Origin: an uncultured Alcanivoracaceae bacterium
Lineage (GTDB): Bacteria; Pseudomonadota; Gammaproteobacteria; Xanthomonadales; Marinicellaceae
Assembly (NCBI GenBank): GCA_947311585.1
Contig: CAMZLQ010000002.1
Location: forward strand, 1 to 51,405
Length of the DNA stretch: 51,405 nt
Reading direction: 5' to 3'
Shown: in pieces, positions 27,776 to 37,313 of the stretch
How the letters are laid out: each line of letters starts with the position of its first letter
Position numbering within the stretch: position 1 is the stretch's first letter
Position numbers and translations under genes: made by a program
The notes under the pieces: model-generated
Told to the model about the DNA's origin: nothing
What the model saw: only the letters and a program-made list of their open reading frames with translations
Database searches by the model: none

Positions 27776-30580
27776 TTAATCTCCCTCTTCTTCGATACGC
27801 GCCAATCGGACTCCACGTTCGTCTTTTATTAATTGCATGGAATCTAAATGGCTGTTTTCTTCCTCAACGATAACATTAGAAATAATATTCTCAGGTGTTG
27901 CTGTTGTTGATTTTTGATTCTCAGGGTTGAAATGTATGATTTGTTTCCAACAGCGAGTAATATTATCGCCAAATATCAAGACTAAATCATTTTCATTTGC
28001 GGTTGATAAGGCGTATTCTACGGCTTGTGTCTCATCGGCAATTATCTGAATTTTGTTTTCTGCAACGCCAGAATCTAATAACTGTTGTTGCAACATCAAA
28101 GGCACTTCTCGCTCATCACGTCCACGGCGGTTATCATCGGCTTTTAAAATGTAATTGTCAAAATGCCCTGCAGCTTCTGCCGCGATGGCTTTGATGTCTT
28201 CATCGCGTCTATCACCTGGAGCCGCTAAAATAACCGTTTTTTCACCTTTGACTTCAAATCGGTTGATGGTTTGGCAAACCACTTTAATGGCGGCTTGGTT
28301 ATGACCGTAATCCAGTATAACTTTGTAAGGGTGTTCATCGTATTGATTCATGCGTCCTGGGGCTTGGAAGAAGGTGGCATCAAAGGTTCGTAGTCCATGT
28401 CTAATTTCATCCAAATCTTTTTTCATCGAATAGGCAAGGGCAGCAGCAAACATGGCATTTTGTACATTGTGTGTGGCTTTGCCTTCAATGGTTGCAGGAA
28501 TTAAGTGCGTCCACAATAAAGGAATGTGTGCGCCATTATCGTAAATGGTAATCATATCGCCGTTGATGCCTTGCTCAAGTACAAATGCCATGCCACCGTG
28601 TTTAATGTGTTCTTTTACCAGTTGGTGACCTGGATTCATGGTGACATAACAGACTTTTTCTGCTTGGGTATGGTCAGCCATTTCCAGACACAATTGATCA
28701 TCAGCATTAAGCACAGCAACATCTTTTGCCACTTCTACAACAACACGTTTGGCTTCGGCTAATTGTTCTAAGGTGTTGATTCCTCGAATCCCCAAATGGT
28801 CTGATGAAATATTTAAACAGGCAGAGACATTGGTTGAGCTATAACCCAATCCAGCGCGAACAATGCCGCCTCTAGCGGTTTCTAAAACGGCAATATCGAC
28901 TGTTGGGTCACGCAAAACAATATGCGATGCCATGGGACCTGTCATGTCACCTTTTACGGTTAATCGCCCATCAATATAGACACCTTCGGTTGCCGTATTG
29001 CCAACGATATGTCCGCACGTTTTTAAAATGTGTGAGAGCATTCGTGCCGTGGTTGTTTTGCCGTTTGTTCCTGTAATTGCAGCGATAGGGATGCGACTTG
29101 GCGTGCCTTCAGGGAATAACATGTCGATGACCTTGCCGGCTACGTCTCGGGGTTTTCCTTCTGAGGGTGCTACGTGCATTCTAAAACCGGGTGCGGCATT
29201 GACTTCACAAATACCACCGCCAATATCTTTGTAAGATTGAGATATATCATCAGTTAAGAAATCAACACCACCAACATCCAAACCAACGGCTAAAACAGCA
29301 CGTTCTGCCATTGCTCGATTATCAGGATGCACTTCATCGGTGACATCAATTGCCGTTCCACCAGTTGAAAGGTTAGCAGTTGAACGCAAATAAAAGACTT
29401 CGTCCTTTGGTAAAACAGTGTTTTTTGAGTATCCTGCTTGTTCAATGAGTAATTTAGCTTGCCTATCGAACTCTAAATTGGTTAGGACTTTTTCGTGTCC
29501 AACACCTCGTCTTGGATCTGAGTTAACGATTTCAACCAACTGCTCAATGGTGTGATTGCCATCACCAACAACATGCCCTGGGACGCGTTTTGCCACAGCC
29601 ACTAATTCGCCATTAACCACTAACATTCTGTGGTCATAACCCGTAATCATTGATTCAATTAAGATAGCTCGGGAGTTGCCTTTTTCACGTGCAAAGGCAA
29701 AAGCGGATTCGATTTCATTGTCTTCGTTTATATCAATGGTAATTCCTCTTCCATGGTTTCCATCTAAGGGTTTCACCACTACAGGATAACCCATGCGTCG
29801 CGCCATTCGTATCGCTTGTCGTGGCGAATAAACCAGCTCTTGTCGTGGTAATGGTAATCCTAAGTCTTTGAGTAATTTGTGTGTATCTTCTTTATCGCAT
29901 GAAATTTCTACCGCAATGTGGGTGGTTTTTGAGGTAATAGTGGCTTGAATACGTTGTTGAAATTTGCCATGACCAAATTGCACTAAAGAGTATTCGTTTA
30001 ATCGTAACCATGGAATACCGCGAGCTTCAGCGGCTTTTACTATTGAAGCCGTTGAAGGGCCGAGTTCCTTTCGTTGGGCGAAACGAATAAAAGTAGTTTT
30101 TTCGTCCTCAAAATCAAAATCACTATCAATGACATCTTGCAGTTGTGATTGTAATTCACTAGGCATTAAAGAGTAGAGCAGTTGTCTAGCAATTCGGGCG
30201 GCCTCCAATCCAACATCACGCTGTTTGTATTGGAATACCATGTTGTAACAACCTGGTTGATCATCTATAGAGCGAGTTTTACCAAAAGTGACATCAGATC
30301 CTGCCATGTTTTGCAATTCTAAAGTTGCGTGCTCTAAGATATGCCCCATCCATGTGCCACCGTCTTCACGTAAACGACGAATAAACCCGCCTTCGACACC
30401 ATAAGAGCAGCCGTGTTCTTTTAAGCATGGTAAGCTTTGGATTAAACCATTAATAAATTCATCACCAATTTTAGCCGATGGCCATTGTTCTAAAATACCC
30501 AAATCCAATTGCTGCCTGATTACAGGAAAATGGGCGTATAAATTGGGTCCAACATAAACATTGGTTGATAATATTTTCAT
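27776..30580 (-). CDS. cphA: Cyanophycin synthetase
   Basis: Builds cyanophycin, the Asp-Arg storage polymer, by adding Asp to the backbone and Arg to its side chain with ATP. 934 residues in the usual order: N-terminal domain (about 1-160), ATP-grasp domain (VVVKPLDGNHGRGI near 267-280; GGGICEVNAAPGFRMH near 454-469), then a Mur-ligase-like domain with P-loop GTNGKTT at 504-510 and LDYGHNQAA further on. A C-terminal extension of about 50 residues (rich in Glu, Ser and Thr) is longer than in most homologues. It is third in iadA-cphB-cphA-nudix, starting 51 bp after cphB. Confidence 0.96.
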   Translation of the reverse strand: MKILSTNVYVGPNLYAHFPVIRQQLDLGILEQWPSAKIGDEFINGLIQSLPCLKEHGCSYGVEGGFIRRLREDGGTWMGHILEHATLELQNMAGSDVTFGKTRSIDDQPGCYNMVFQYKQRDVGLEAARIARQLLYSLMPSELQSQLQDVIDSDFDFEDEKTTFIRFAQRKELGPSTASIVKAAEARGIPWLRLNEYSLVQFGHGKFQQRIQATITSKTTHIAVEISCDKEDTHKLLKDLGLPLPRQELVYSPRQAIRMARRMGYPVVVKPLDGNHGRGITIDINEDNEIESAFAFAREKGNSRAILIESMITGYDHRMLVVNGELVAVAKRVPGHVVGDGNHTIEQLVEIVNSDPRRGVGHEKVLTNLEFDRQAKLLIEQAGYSKNTVLPKDEVFYLRSTANLSTGGTAIDVTDEVHPDNRAMAERAVLAVGLDVGGVDFLTDDISQSYKDIGGGICEVNAAPGFRMHVAPSEGKPRDVAGKVIDMLFPEGTPSRIPIAAITGTNGKTTTARMLSHILKTCGHIVGNTATEGVYIDGRLTVKGDMTGPMASHIVLRDPTVDIAVLETARGGIVRAGLGYSSTNVSACLNISSDHLGIRGINTLEQLAEAKRVVVEVAKDVAVLNADDQLCLEMADHTQAEKVCYVTMNPGHQLVKEHIKHGGMAFVLEQGINGDMITIYDNGAHIPLLWTHLIPATIEGKATHNVQNAMFAAALAYSMKKDLDEIRHGLRTFDATFFQAPGRMNQYDEHPYKVILDYGHNQAAIKVVCQTINRFEVKGEKTVILAAPGDRRDEDIKAIAAEAAGHFDNYILKADDNRRGRDEREVPLMLQQQLLDSGVAENKIQIIADETQAVEYALSTANENDLVLIFGDNITRCWKQIIHFNPENQKSTTATPENIISNVIVEEENSHLDSMQLIKDERGVRLARIEEEGD

Positions 30581-30631
30581 TCGTTATTTCTCTCTCTTTA
30601 TTGTTGCTAAACTGTTTCTCTTAATGTTTCT

Positions 30632-31450
30632 TTACTCCGCAAATGCTTCTCGTGTATTAATGTCGTATTTTGCCCCTTCACCCAATACATGTACAGTCAT
30701 ACCAATCAAAGTGAGGTTTTCCCTGTGGCGAGCATCATGCATGGAAGAATGGGTTAATCGGGCAGGGTCGACAACGGTAATGCTGCCTGCACCCACCACT
30801 TCAAAAATACCTTGTGGATTAATAAAGGCAGCGGTGTCTTCATCAATACCAATTCCCGATATAAAAGGATTGTAGGATAGAGCTGTCATTAAACGACCAA
30901 TTCTATCACGTTGCCTAAAGTGTTGGTCAACAATGAGTTTATTGGTTAACCCCAGTCCCGGAGCCATGGTTGCTCCATCTTCTGTCGGTGTAGGGCCGGC
31001 TTTTCCGCCTGCTATCATGTGTTCGGTAACAATAGCAGCACCAGCGGATGTGCCCGCAACGTGAATCCCATTTGCATTGAGTGACCGAATAAGTTTTGCA
31101 ACGGGTGTTCCTCCCAAAATTGTGGACAAACGCAATTGATTTCCACCAGTAATAAAGATACCCGTAGCCCGTTTTAACTTGCCTTGGATGCGGTCTTTAA
31201 AACAATCTTCACGTTCATCCACTCTTATGTACATGGCTTTGCCGCCCAGGCGTTCAAAAATTTCCACGTATCGCGGTCCAGTATCAGCCAGTTGTGATGC
31301 CGTTGGGATAATTAAAATCTTGGCTTTTTTGCCACCTGATAATTCCCAAAAGCGTTTAAGAATTGTCATGTCGTTTTCTTTGTCTTCAGCACCGCCAATT
31401 GGAATTATCCAACCACGGTCTACGTTTTGTACAGCTTCTGCTGGGCACAT
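30632..31450 (-). CDS. cphB: Cyanophycinase
   Basis: Serine exopeptidase that releases beta-Asp-Arg dipeptides from cyanophycin. 272 residues; the nucleophile Ser135 is in GTSAGAA, and the family signatures GGAEDKE, FITGGNQLRL and VDQHFRQRDRIGRL are present. No signal peptide, so it acts on intracellular granules. It lies between iadA and cphA, so polymer synthesis and breakdown share an operon; switching between them must occur at the protein or substrate level or by internal promoters. Confidence 0.96.
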   Translation of the reverse strand: MCPAEAVQNVDRGWIIPIGGAEDKENDMTILKRFWELSGGKKAKILIIPTASQLADTGPRYVEIFERLGGKAMYIRVDEREDCFKDRIQGKLKRATGIFITGGNQLRLSTILGGTPVAKLIRSLNANGIHVAGTSAGAAIVTEHMIAGGKAGPTPTEDGATMAPGLGLTNKLIVDQHFRQRDRIGRLMTALSYNPFISGIGIDEDTAAFINPQGIFEVVGAGSITVVDPARLTHSSMHDARHRENLTLIGMTVHVLGEGAKYDINTREAFAE

Positions 31451-31516
31451 ATATTTTCCTCTTATAAATTATTATATTTCCGTAAATAGAAATTCCCCCT
31501 AATTCACGGCAATGTT

Positions 31517-32680
31517 TTATTGTTCAAAACCACCTTTTTTAATGGTTTTATAATTCTTTTGATGCCATTTTCCTAATGCCATCACGGATTCTATTTTGTT
31601 TTCATTGTCCAATATGATTAAGTCGGCATCTTTACCAACTTCAAGAGTTCCTTTGTTGTTTAAACGCAATAATTTTGCCACATTGCTGGTAAATACTGGC
31701 ATGACTTCATCCAATTTATAGCCTTCATCCAATAATTCTTTAAGTGTGTCACTCAGTAATGTGCAACGACCATAGTCCAAATGCAGCAATTCACCTTGTG
31801 CATCAAAATGCGGCAAACAACCACCGCCATCAGATGAAATAGTGAACTTTTCTTTATTAAAGCCACCTTTCATGTAAATTCTAAAGGATTCGGCTGCGGA
31901 ATATTCGTCATCACTATCGGTAGCAGGAAAAGCAGTGACGTCAATGTTAATACCACGCTTTGTGAGTTCACAGGCTTGCTCGAATAATGGTATATTACGA
32001 TTGCAATGAGTTGGATTTAAAACACGGGCTGGTATTTCGGTTTCCTCGAGTAACTTTTCAATCAAATCCAATTTACGAGAACCATCACCTAAATGAAAAT
32101 GCACAATACCCGCCTTCCCAGTCATGAGTCCAGCGACATGCACATCACCTGCGATGCGAGCGATTTCATCAAAAGTTGGTTGCGAGGAACGGTGGTCAGA
32201 GATAGCAAGTTCTCCCACGCCAATAATCGGTTCAATATGAACCATGTCTTTGCGAACACTGCCAGTTAATGTTGATAAAGGAATGTGATAACCACCGGTA
32301 TAACACCAAGCACTCAAACCTTCTTCGCGCAGCGCATAAACCTGAGCAATAACTGATGAGGTATTGCGTGTGGTGTCATCTGTTCCAAGTAAGCCAATGA
32401 CCGTTGTGACACCTGCTTTTGTGTATTGCGATAAATGCAGAGCAGGGACTTTGGTTTTAAATCCAGCCTCTCCACCACCGCCTGTAATGTGCGCATGGGC
32501 ATCAATAATGCCAGGAACAACTCTTTTGCCAGCAAAGTCATGGTCGCTAGCAAGTAAACTTGAATCAATCACAATTGCTTTTGTGCTGATTTTAACAATT
32601 TTTCCAGCCGCAACCAAGATATTACAAACCCCTTGACTGCTGGGCGAATAGAGAGTGACATTATTTAATCGATGAAGCAT
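31517..32680 (-). CDS. iadA: Isoaspartyl dipeptidase
   Basis: Amidohydrolase that splits beta-aspartyl dipeptides; here most likely the beta-Asp-Arg made by cyanophycinase, giving free Asp and Arg. 387 residues. Metal-binding HAH is at 62-64 (DAHAHITGGGGE), followed by GVGELAISDHRSSQ, the metal-bridging-lysine region, THCNRN and the late ISSDGGG containing the catalytic Asp. It is the first gene of the operon, 66 bp before cphB, completing synthesis, depolymerisation and dipeptide cleavage in one unit. Confidence 0.94.
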   Translation of the reverse strand: MLHRLNNVTLYSPSSQGVCNILVAAGKIVKISTKAIVIDSSLLASDHDFAGKRVVPGIIDAHAHITGGGGEAGFKTKVPALHLSQYTKAGVTTVIGLLGTDDTTRNTSSVIAQVYALREEGLSAWCYTGGYHIPLSTLTGSVRKDMVHIEPIIGVGELAISDHRSSQPTFDEIARIAGDVHVAGLMTGKAGIVHFHLGDGSRKLDLIEKLLEETEIPARVLNPTHCNRNIPLFEQACELTKRGINIDVTAFPATDSDDEYSAAESFRIYMKGGFNKEKFTISSDGGGCLPHFDAQGELLHLDYGRCTLLSDTLKELLDEGYKLDEVMPVFTSNVAKLLRLNNKGTLEVGKDADLIILDNENKIESVMALGKWHQKNYKTIKKGGFEQ

Positions 32681-33134
32681 TTCTGAAATGGTGTTTAGTA
32701 AATTGTTATGTTACAACAAGCAGAAATTGAACTCTAGGAATTTTAGTTAAATCCTAATGATGAATTGATTTTTACCCAAATCACTATATAAACACACTAA
32801 CCAAATCCCTGAAAATTGAAGTAAAATTCTTGGTTTTTTAAATCGATGGAGTTGGAGCATTTGATTAGAGTTCAATCTTCTGTTAAGTTATTTACATGAT
32901 ACTATTACCAACATTAAAGTTAGTTGAAATTCAACAATACTTTATTGGGCAAACGGTAAAATCAAATACTCTGATCCAAATGGCACAAAGCTAACGGTTG
33001 CTAGCATGATTTTGATGTTTTTGAAAACCTTTATATATCTTTGTTTCATGCGGTTTTCAAGTATGAAAAAGTGGCTTAGCTTAGCAGTATTCATATCTGC
33101 TCCTTTGACTCCTTTAACTGTAATGATTTAAAAC
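32681..33134. other. 454-bp intergenic region, no convincing gene
   Basis: A/T-rich gap holding the (unassigned) promoters of iadA and the next gene. A plus-strand frame open from 32926 to the stop at 33131 encodes a short coding-looking stretch (WANGKIKYSDPNGTKLT) and ends in a 22-codon signal-peptide-like sequence from the ATG at 33063. It may be the relic of a truncated gene; I cannot assign a family. Confidence 0.3.
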
Positions 33135-33521
33135 ATGAAAAAACTTATTGAAAATAGAAAAACATTTACGTTGTTATGGTTGCCAATCATATTTGCTCTT
33201 TATTATCTTGATGAAACAGTCTCAATCTCAAGAAATAAACAGCTAGTTGTGGGAATGCTGTCATTTATTTTTTATCTGCTTATCTCTTGTCGTTTACTGC
33301 TTTTAAATTTCAACCGTAAATTATTGTATGGTTTTATATTTATAATTACCATTCATTTTATAATGGGAATGATAGGTTTTTTAATTAATTCAAGTAATGT
33401 TATATTTTCATTAGTTTCGATTAACGCTATGGCTGTTATCATTTTAGTCTTGGTTTGTTATCTACTAATACTATATTGCTGTTTGTATGCTATTTTTACA
33501 AAAAATAGAGCAATGATATAA
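33135..33521 (+). CDS. Small integral membrane protein, unknown function
   Basis: 128 residues with four predicted membrane helices (about 12-27, 35-53, 62-86 and 94-122, the last including IILVLVCYLLILYCCLYAIF) and a short basic N-terminus (MKKLIENRK). No family or motif is recognised. It lies in an A/T-rich accessory stretch between the cyanophycin operon and the autotransporter gene. Confidence 0.55.
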   Translation: MKKLIENRKTFTLLWLPIIFALYYLDETVSISRNKQLVVGMLSFIFYLLISCRLLLLNFNRKLLYGFIFIITIHFIMGMIGFLINSSNVIFSLVSINAMAVIILVLVCYLLILYCCLYAIFTKNRAMI

Positions 33522-33706
33522 GGAAGCTGTCATCGAAATTAGTCCTGAATTACGGTATTATGTCGCGGGGTTAATATAAGGATTTAGCTTTAATACTAAT
33601 AGAGTTAAAAATATTCACAAACATGTCCTATTTTGTTACTTAATTTCGTATTGATTAGTAAGTGGCAAGATAATTGCCTTTTATGCATAAATATAGTTCG
33701 ATTTAA

Positions 33707-33720
33707 GTGATGGAAGTCAC
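33707..33720. promoter_or_regulatory. CRP-like binding site upstream of the autotransporter gene
   Basis: GTGA, 6 nt, TCAC: the symmetric core of the CRP/Vfr consensus (TGTGA-N6-TCACA), flanked by A/T-rich sequence. It lies about 190 bp before the autotransporter start codon in a 389-bp gap with no gene. A single match, so tentative. Confidence 0.4.
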
Positions 33721-33910
33721 AAAAAAAATAAAAGTGCATTTTTTATGTGGGATTAATTTTGGCAAATAGGTATTGTGAGTGAAACGTTAAAGTCATGGTA
33801 AATAGTGTTCAATTGGCTCTTACAATAAAAATACTACAACATTTGTAGGAAATTTGCCATAGTCACACCACATAAGGTCAGTGTATAATGAATACCAATG
33901 GGGAATATCT

Positions 33911-36900
33911 ATGAAAAAAATTATAATTAAACTATTACTTATTTGTTATTTGAGTGCCACAACTTTAGCCGTGAATGCTATTGATTTAGAGATAACTAAT
34001 GCTTCAATATCACCTGATCCTTTGGTTGCAAATACGCCGTATGTTATTTCAGCTACTTTTGAAAACTTAACTGGGGCAAATTTACCTCAAGATGCACAGT
34101 TTGTAGATGTTTCTATTACAGGTTTTAATTTGACTAATATTGACGTTGGTAATCCTATCGCTGCTAACTCAATTGGTTGGAGTTGCAGTTATAATCAATT
34201 CACTAATAGTATTGATTGTTCACAATCATTTAGCACAGGTGGTTTTTCGCCTGGTACCACTCAGGCTTTTAGTGTGCAGATAAATCCAGGATCAGCTGTT
34301 GTTAACCCAGATAATTTTCATATTGAAATGTTTGATAATGGACTTGGAGATGAAACGCCTCCAAATAACAAAGTAGATGTTCCTGTTGGCGTAGCTTCAC
34401 CTAACAGTATTACTATAACTAAAGCTTCCAACCAATCAAGTTATGTTTTAGGTGATGATGTTATTTACACCATAACAGTTGAAAACACATCTCTGACAGA
34501 TAGTTTTTTTGATTTAGAAATTACTGATGTATTACCTGCTAATTACCTTGATTTAAGCTCTTCAAATGTATCGGTAGTAGTCAATAATTTAATTGGTACA
34601 TCTACCTTTACATGTGTATTTGGGGCCATAATTGATGCGGTTTCTTGTGATAATATAACATCCAGTAACTTTTTTAATCCGGGAGATAGGGTTGAGATTG
34701 TCATCACCACAACTGCAAATGCATTAGGGAACTCGATTCCAAATACAGCAATTTATTCAAGTCTCTCTTTTGCTGTTAGTGGAAGTTCATCTCCCGCCTT
34801 AATCGATATTACACAAGCTACACCTGTAATTAGCCCTACATCACTCTCGGTTCAAAAGAGTGTGTCCCAAAATGGTGTGCAGGTCAGTGAAATTGAAAAA
34901 GGTTCGTCTTTCCAATACGAGGTTGTGGTGACTAATACAGGCAATTCGGCTCTCTACAGTTTCTCGGTTATTGATTCTATGCCTCAAGGAGTTGTTGTGG
35001 ATAATATTGTCACACCTGCTGGTATGACCTGCAATAATCAAGGACAGACTTATTCGTGTAATTATCCCCAGTCATTAGCAACGAATTCTTCTTTGCAGAT
35101 TATTTATCAAGTCACGGATGCGAGTGATGCTAATACAACTTCTTTGTTAAATACGGTTAGAGTCGTGAGTTTTAATGCTCAGGAAAAATCAGATGAAGTG
35201 CTTGTTGATTTAATAGGTATTAACCCTAACCCTAATAGCAGTTACACGTTAGAAATAAATGATGATGTTGATCCAGTCGAAAAAGGTGTTGATTATAATT
35301 ATACAGTGACGTTAAATAATACTGGGAATACCGCAGTAAATGCCGTTGATTTTGATATTGATATTCCATCCAATTTAAATGTAAATTCTGTTGTTACCTC
35401 TGGTGTCAATTGTTCTGCAATAAGTTCTGGATTAAATTGTCAATCAACCCAAACAAATTTTGTTTTAAATCCTGGTCAACAAATGGAGGTCGTAACAATC
35501 AATGTTATTAGTGATGCATTTGTGGGTGATGTCTTTGTTCAAGTATCTGCCAATGGAAGTGTAGCAATATTAGATACAGAAACGACAACAATTATCGAGC
35601 CTATTGTCAGTAAAGCAGATTTGTCTGTGGCAATACTTAACACTCAAATGGTAACTCAAGGTGGAAGTACCCGTTTTGATGTGGCGATACAAAATACCGC
35701 TTTATCAGCAGTTAAACCTATTGTATCTATAGAGTTAAGCGGACTTATCGAAAATGTCAGTATTGTACAAAATAGTATTTGGGATTGTAATGTTAATGGT
35801 GTTAATACCAGCTGTGAGTTTCTTGGAGATAATATGCAAACAGGGCACAGTTCCACAATTCAGGTTAATATTGATTTAGCTCGGGTGAGTTTGCAGTCAG
35901 AAGACATTGCAATTTCAGCAACGATTCTCTCAACCACCGAAGATGAAAACAATGCAAATAATTCTGCAACAGCACTTATTAGTGTAGATGGTACACCAAC
36001 TGAGGGAGACATATTATCTGCACTTCGTTCTGCACTTGATGGAAAGGCAAATCAACAGGTTAATCGAGCAATTCAAAATGTAGCAAGTTATTGTGAGGTC
36101 AGTTACTTTAAGGCGTTAGAGGGTTTATGTTCTGATTTGTATGAAACAGCATTAAATGGTGATGGCGAAACGATTAATACTGTGATGGAACAAATTACCC
36201 CCAATGAAGTTATTGGTCAGTCAACTTCCATTGCAGAAATTGCAACGGCACAGTTTAGAAACATTGGTTCTCGACTGTCTCAATTAAGAGCAGGTGGGGG
36301 CAGTGGTTTTAGTTCTACAGGATTAAATGCAACTTATGGAAATGGTAGCCTGCCAATTGGGATGCTGGCATATTTAAATAATTCAGCGGATGAATCATCA
36401 GGTATTGACGTAAAAAATGATTTTATTTCACCTTGGGGATTCTTTGTAAATGGTACGATTTCAATGGGTTCACGTGATGCCACAGGTAGAGAACTTGGTT
36501 TTGACTTTGATTCCTACGGTTTAACAGCTGGTGTGGATTACCGTTTGTCAGCTAATAAAGTTGTTGGTGTGGCTTTAGGCTATGCTAATTTTGATTCAGA
36601 TATTGATGGTCAAGCCAAATTAAAATCAACAGGCTTAACTTTAACTGGGTACGGATCTTTTTACGTCAATGACAATTTTTATGTTGACGCTCGTATCAGT
36701 GTTGCCAAACCTGACTTTGATCAGTCTAGAAAAATAGAATTTACTCTTGGAGATACAACAGTCTCAAGGGTGGCAAGTGGTTCGACTTCAAGTAATCAAT
36801 ATTCCGTTGCCATGAGTGCAGGGTATAACTTCTACAAAAATTCTTGGAATATTACGCCAAATGGTTCTTTTCGATACATCAATACATCAATTGATGGCTT

Positions 36901-37279
36901 TACCGAAACTGGAGCAGGGGGATTTAATTTTAATTATTCTAATCAAGATTTAGAATCCATGATTTGGTCGGCAGGTATTAGGGTATCAAAAGCAATAAGT
37001 TTAAAAAATGGTGTAATAACACCTCAGTTTGATTTTGATTATAACTACGAGAGTTTAAATGATGGTAACGATATAGAAGCACGATTTGTTACAGCACCTT
37101 TAGGTGAAGTGTTTATTATTGAAACAGATTCGCCTGATCGAACTTATGGATCTGCAGGTCTAGGTTTTGCCTATATTTCATCCAATGGCAAACAAGCATA
37201 TATAAATTATAGAAGTGTACTTGGGCTAGAAGGATTTAGCCGAGGGACATTTAATCTAGGGGCAAGGTTTGAATTTTAA
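33911..37279 (+). CDS. Autotransporter with DUF11-like repeats
   Basis: 1122 residues from the ATG at 33911, which has GGGGAA about 7 nt upstream and begins directly with a signal peptide (MKKIIIKLLLICYLSATTLA). The same frame from the GTG at 33881 would place a TATAAT (33884-33889) inside the gene, so it is rejected. Residues about 25-690 contain roughly five beta-sandwich repeats of DUF11/conserved-repeat type (YTITVENTS, YEVVVTNTGNSALYSFSVID, YTVTLNNTGNTAVNAVDFDI), several with cysteine pairs. A helical linker follows, then a C-terminal autotransporter barrel (about 840-1122; PWGFFVNGTISMGS, GLTAGVDYRLSANKVVG) ending in Phe (FNLGARFEF). The repeats should be displayed on the surface. The caspase-fold gene follows 34 bp downstream. 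Confidence 0.85.
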   Translation: MKKIIIKLLLICYLSATTLAVNAIDLEITNASISPDPLVANTPYVISATFENLTGANLPQDAQFVDVSITGFNLTNIDVGNPIAANSIGWSCSYNQFTNSIDCSQSFSTGGFSPGTTQAFSVQINPGSAVVNPDNFHIEMFDNGLGDETPPNNKVDVPVGVASPNSITITKASNQSSYVLGDDVIYTITVENTSLTDSFFDLEITDVLPANYLDLSSSNVSVVVNNLIGTSTFTCVFGAIIDAVSCDNITSSNFFNPGDRVEIVITTTANALGNSIPNTAIYSSLSFAVSGSSSPALIDITQATPVISPTSLSVQKSVSQNGVQVSEIEKGSSFQYEVVVTNTGNSALYSFSVIDSMPQGVVVDNIVTPAGMTCNNQGQTYSCNYPQSLATNSSLQIIYQVTDASDANTTSLLNTVRVVSFNAQEKSDEVLVDLIGINPNPNSSYTLEINDDVDPVEKGVDYNYTVTLNNTGNTAVNAVDFDIDIPSNLNVNSVVTSGVNCSAISSGLNCQSTQTNFVLNPGQQMEVVTINVISDAFVGDVFVQVSANGSVAILDTETTTIIEPIVSKADLSVAILNTQMVTQGGSTRFDVAIQNTALSAVKPIVSIELSGLIENVSIVQNSIWDCNVNGVNTSCEFLGDNMQTGHSSTIQVNIDLARVSLQSEDIAISATILSTTEDENNANNSATALISVDGTPTEGDILSALRSALDGKANQQVNRAIQNVASYCEVSYFKALEGLCSDLYETALNGDGETINTVMEQITPNEVIGQSTSIAEIATAQFRNIGSRLSQLRAGGGSGFSSTGLNATYGNGSLPIGMLAYLNNSADESSGIDVKNDFISPWGFFVNGTISMGSRDATGRELGFDFDSYGLTAGVDYRLSANKVVGVALGYANFDSDIDGQAKLKSTGLTLTGYGSFYVNDNFYVDARISVAKPDFDQSRKIEFTLGDTTVSRVASGSTSSNQYSVAMSAGYNFYKNSWNITPNGSFRYINTSIDGFTETGAGGFNFNYSNQDLESMIWSAGIRVSKAISLKNGVITPQFDFDYNYESLNDGNDIEARFVTAPLGEVFIIETDSPDRTYGSAGLGFAYISSNGKQAYINYRSVLGLEGFSRGTFNLGARFEF

Positions 37280-37313
37280 GTCAAATCACCCACTTTTAAC
37301 CAAGGGGAACACT

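Noticed and set aside
33881-33910. GTG start for the autotransporter at 33881
   Set aside because: It includes a TATAAT box and places ten polar residues before the signal peptide; the ATG at 33911 has a good ribosome site.
33911-37279. DUF11-like repeats as a CRISPR or tandem DNA repeat
   Set aside because: Similarity is at protein-fold level only; no repeated DNA units are visible.
37269-37313. Earlier start of the caspase-fold gene inside the autotransporter gene
   Set aside because: The ATG at 37314 has a good ribosome site (AAGGGGAA) and is followed by a lysine-rich signal or anchor segment.
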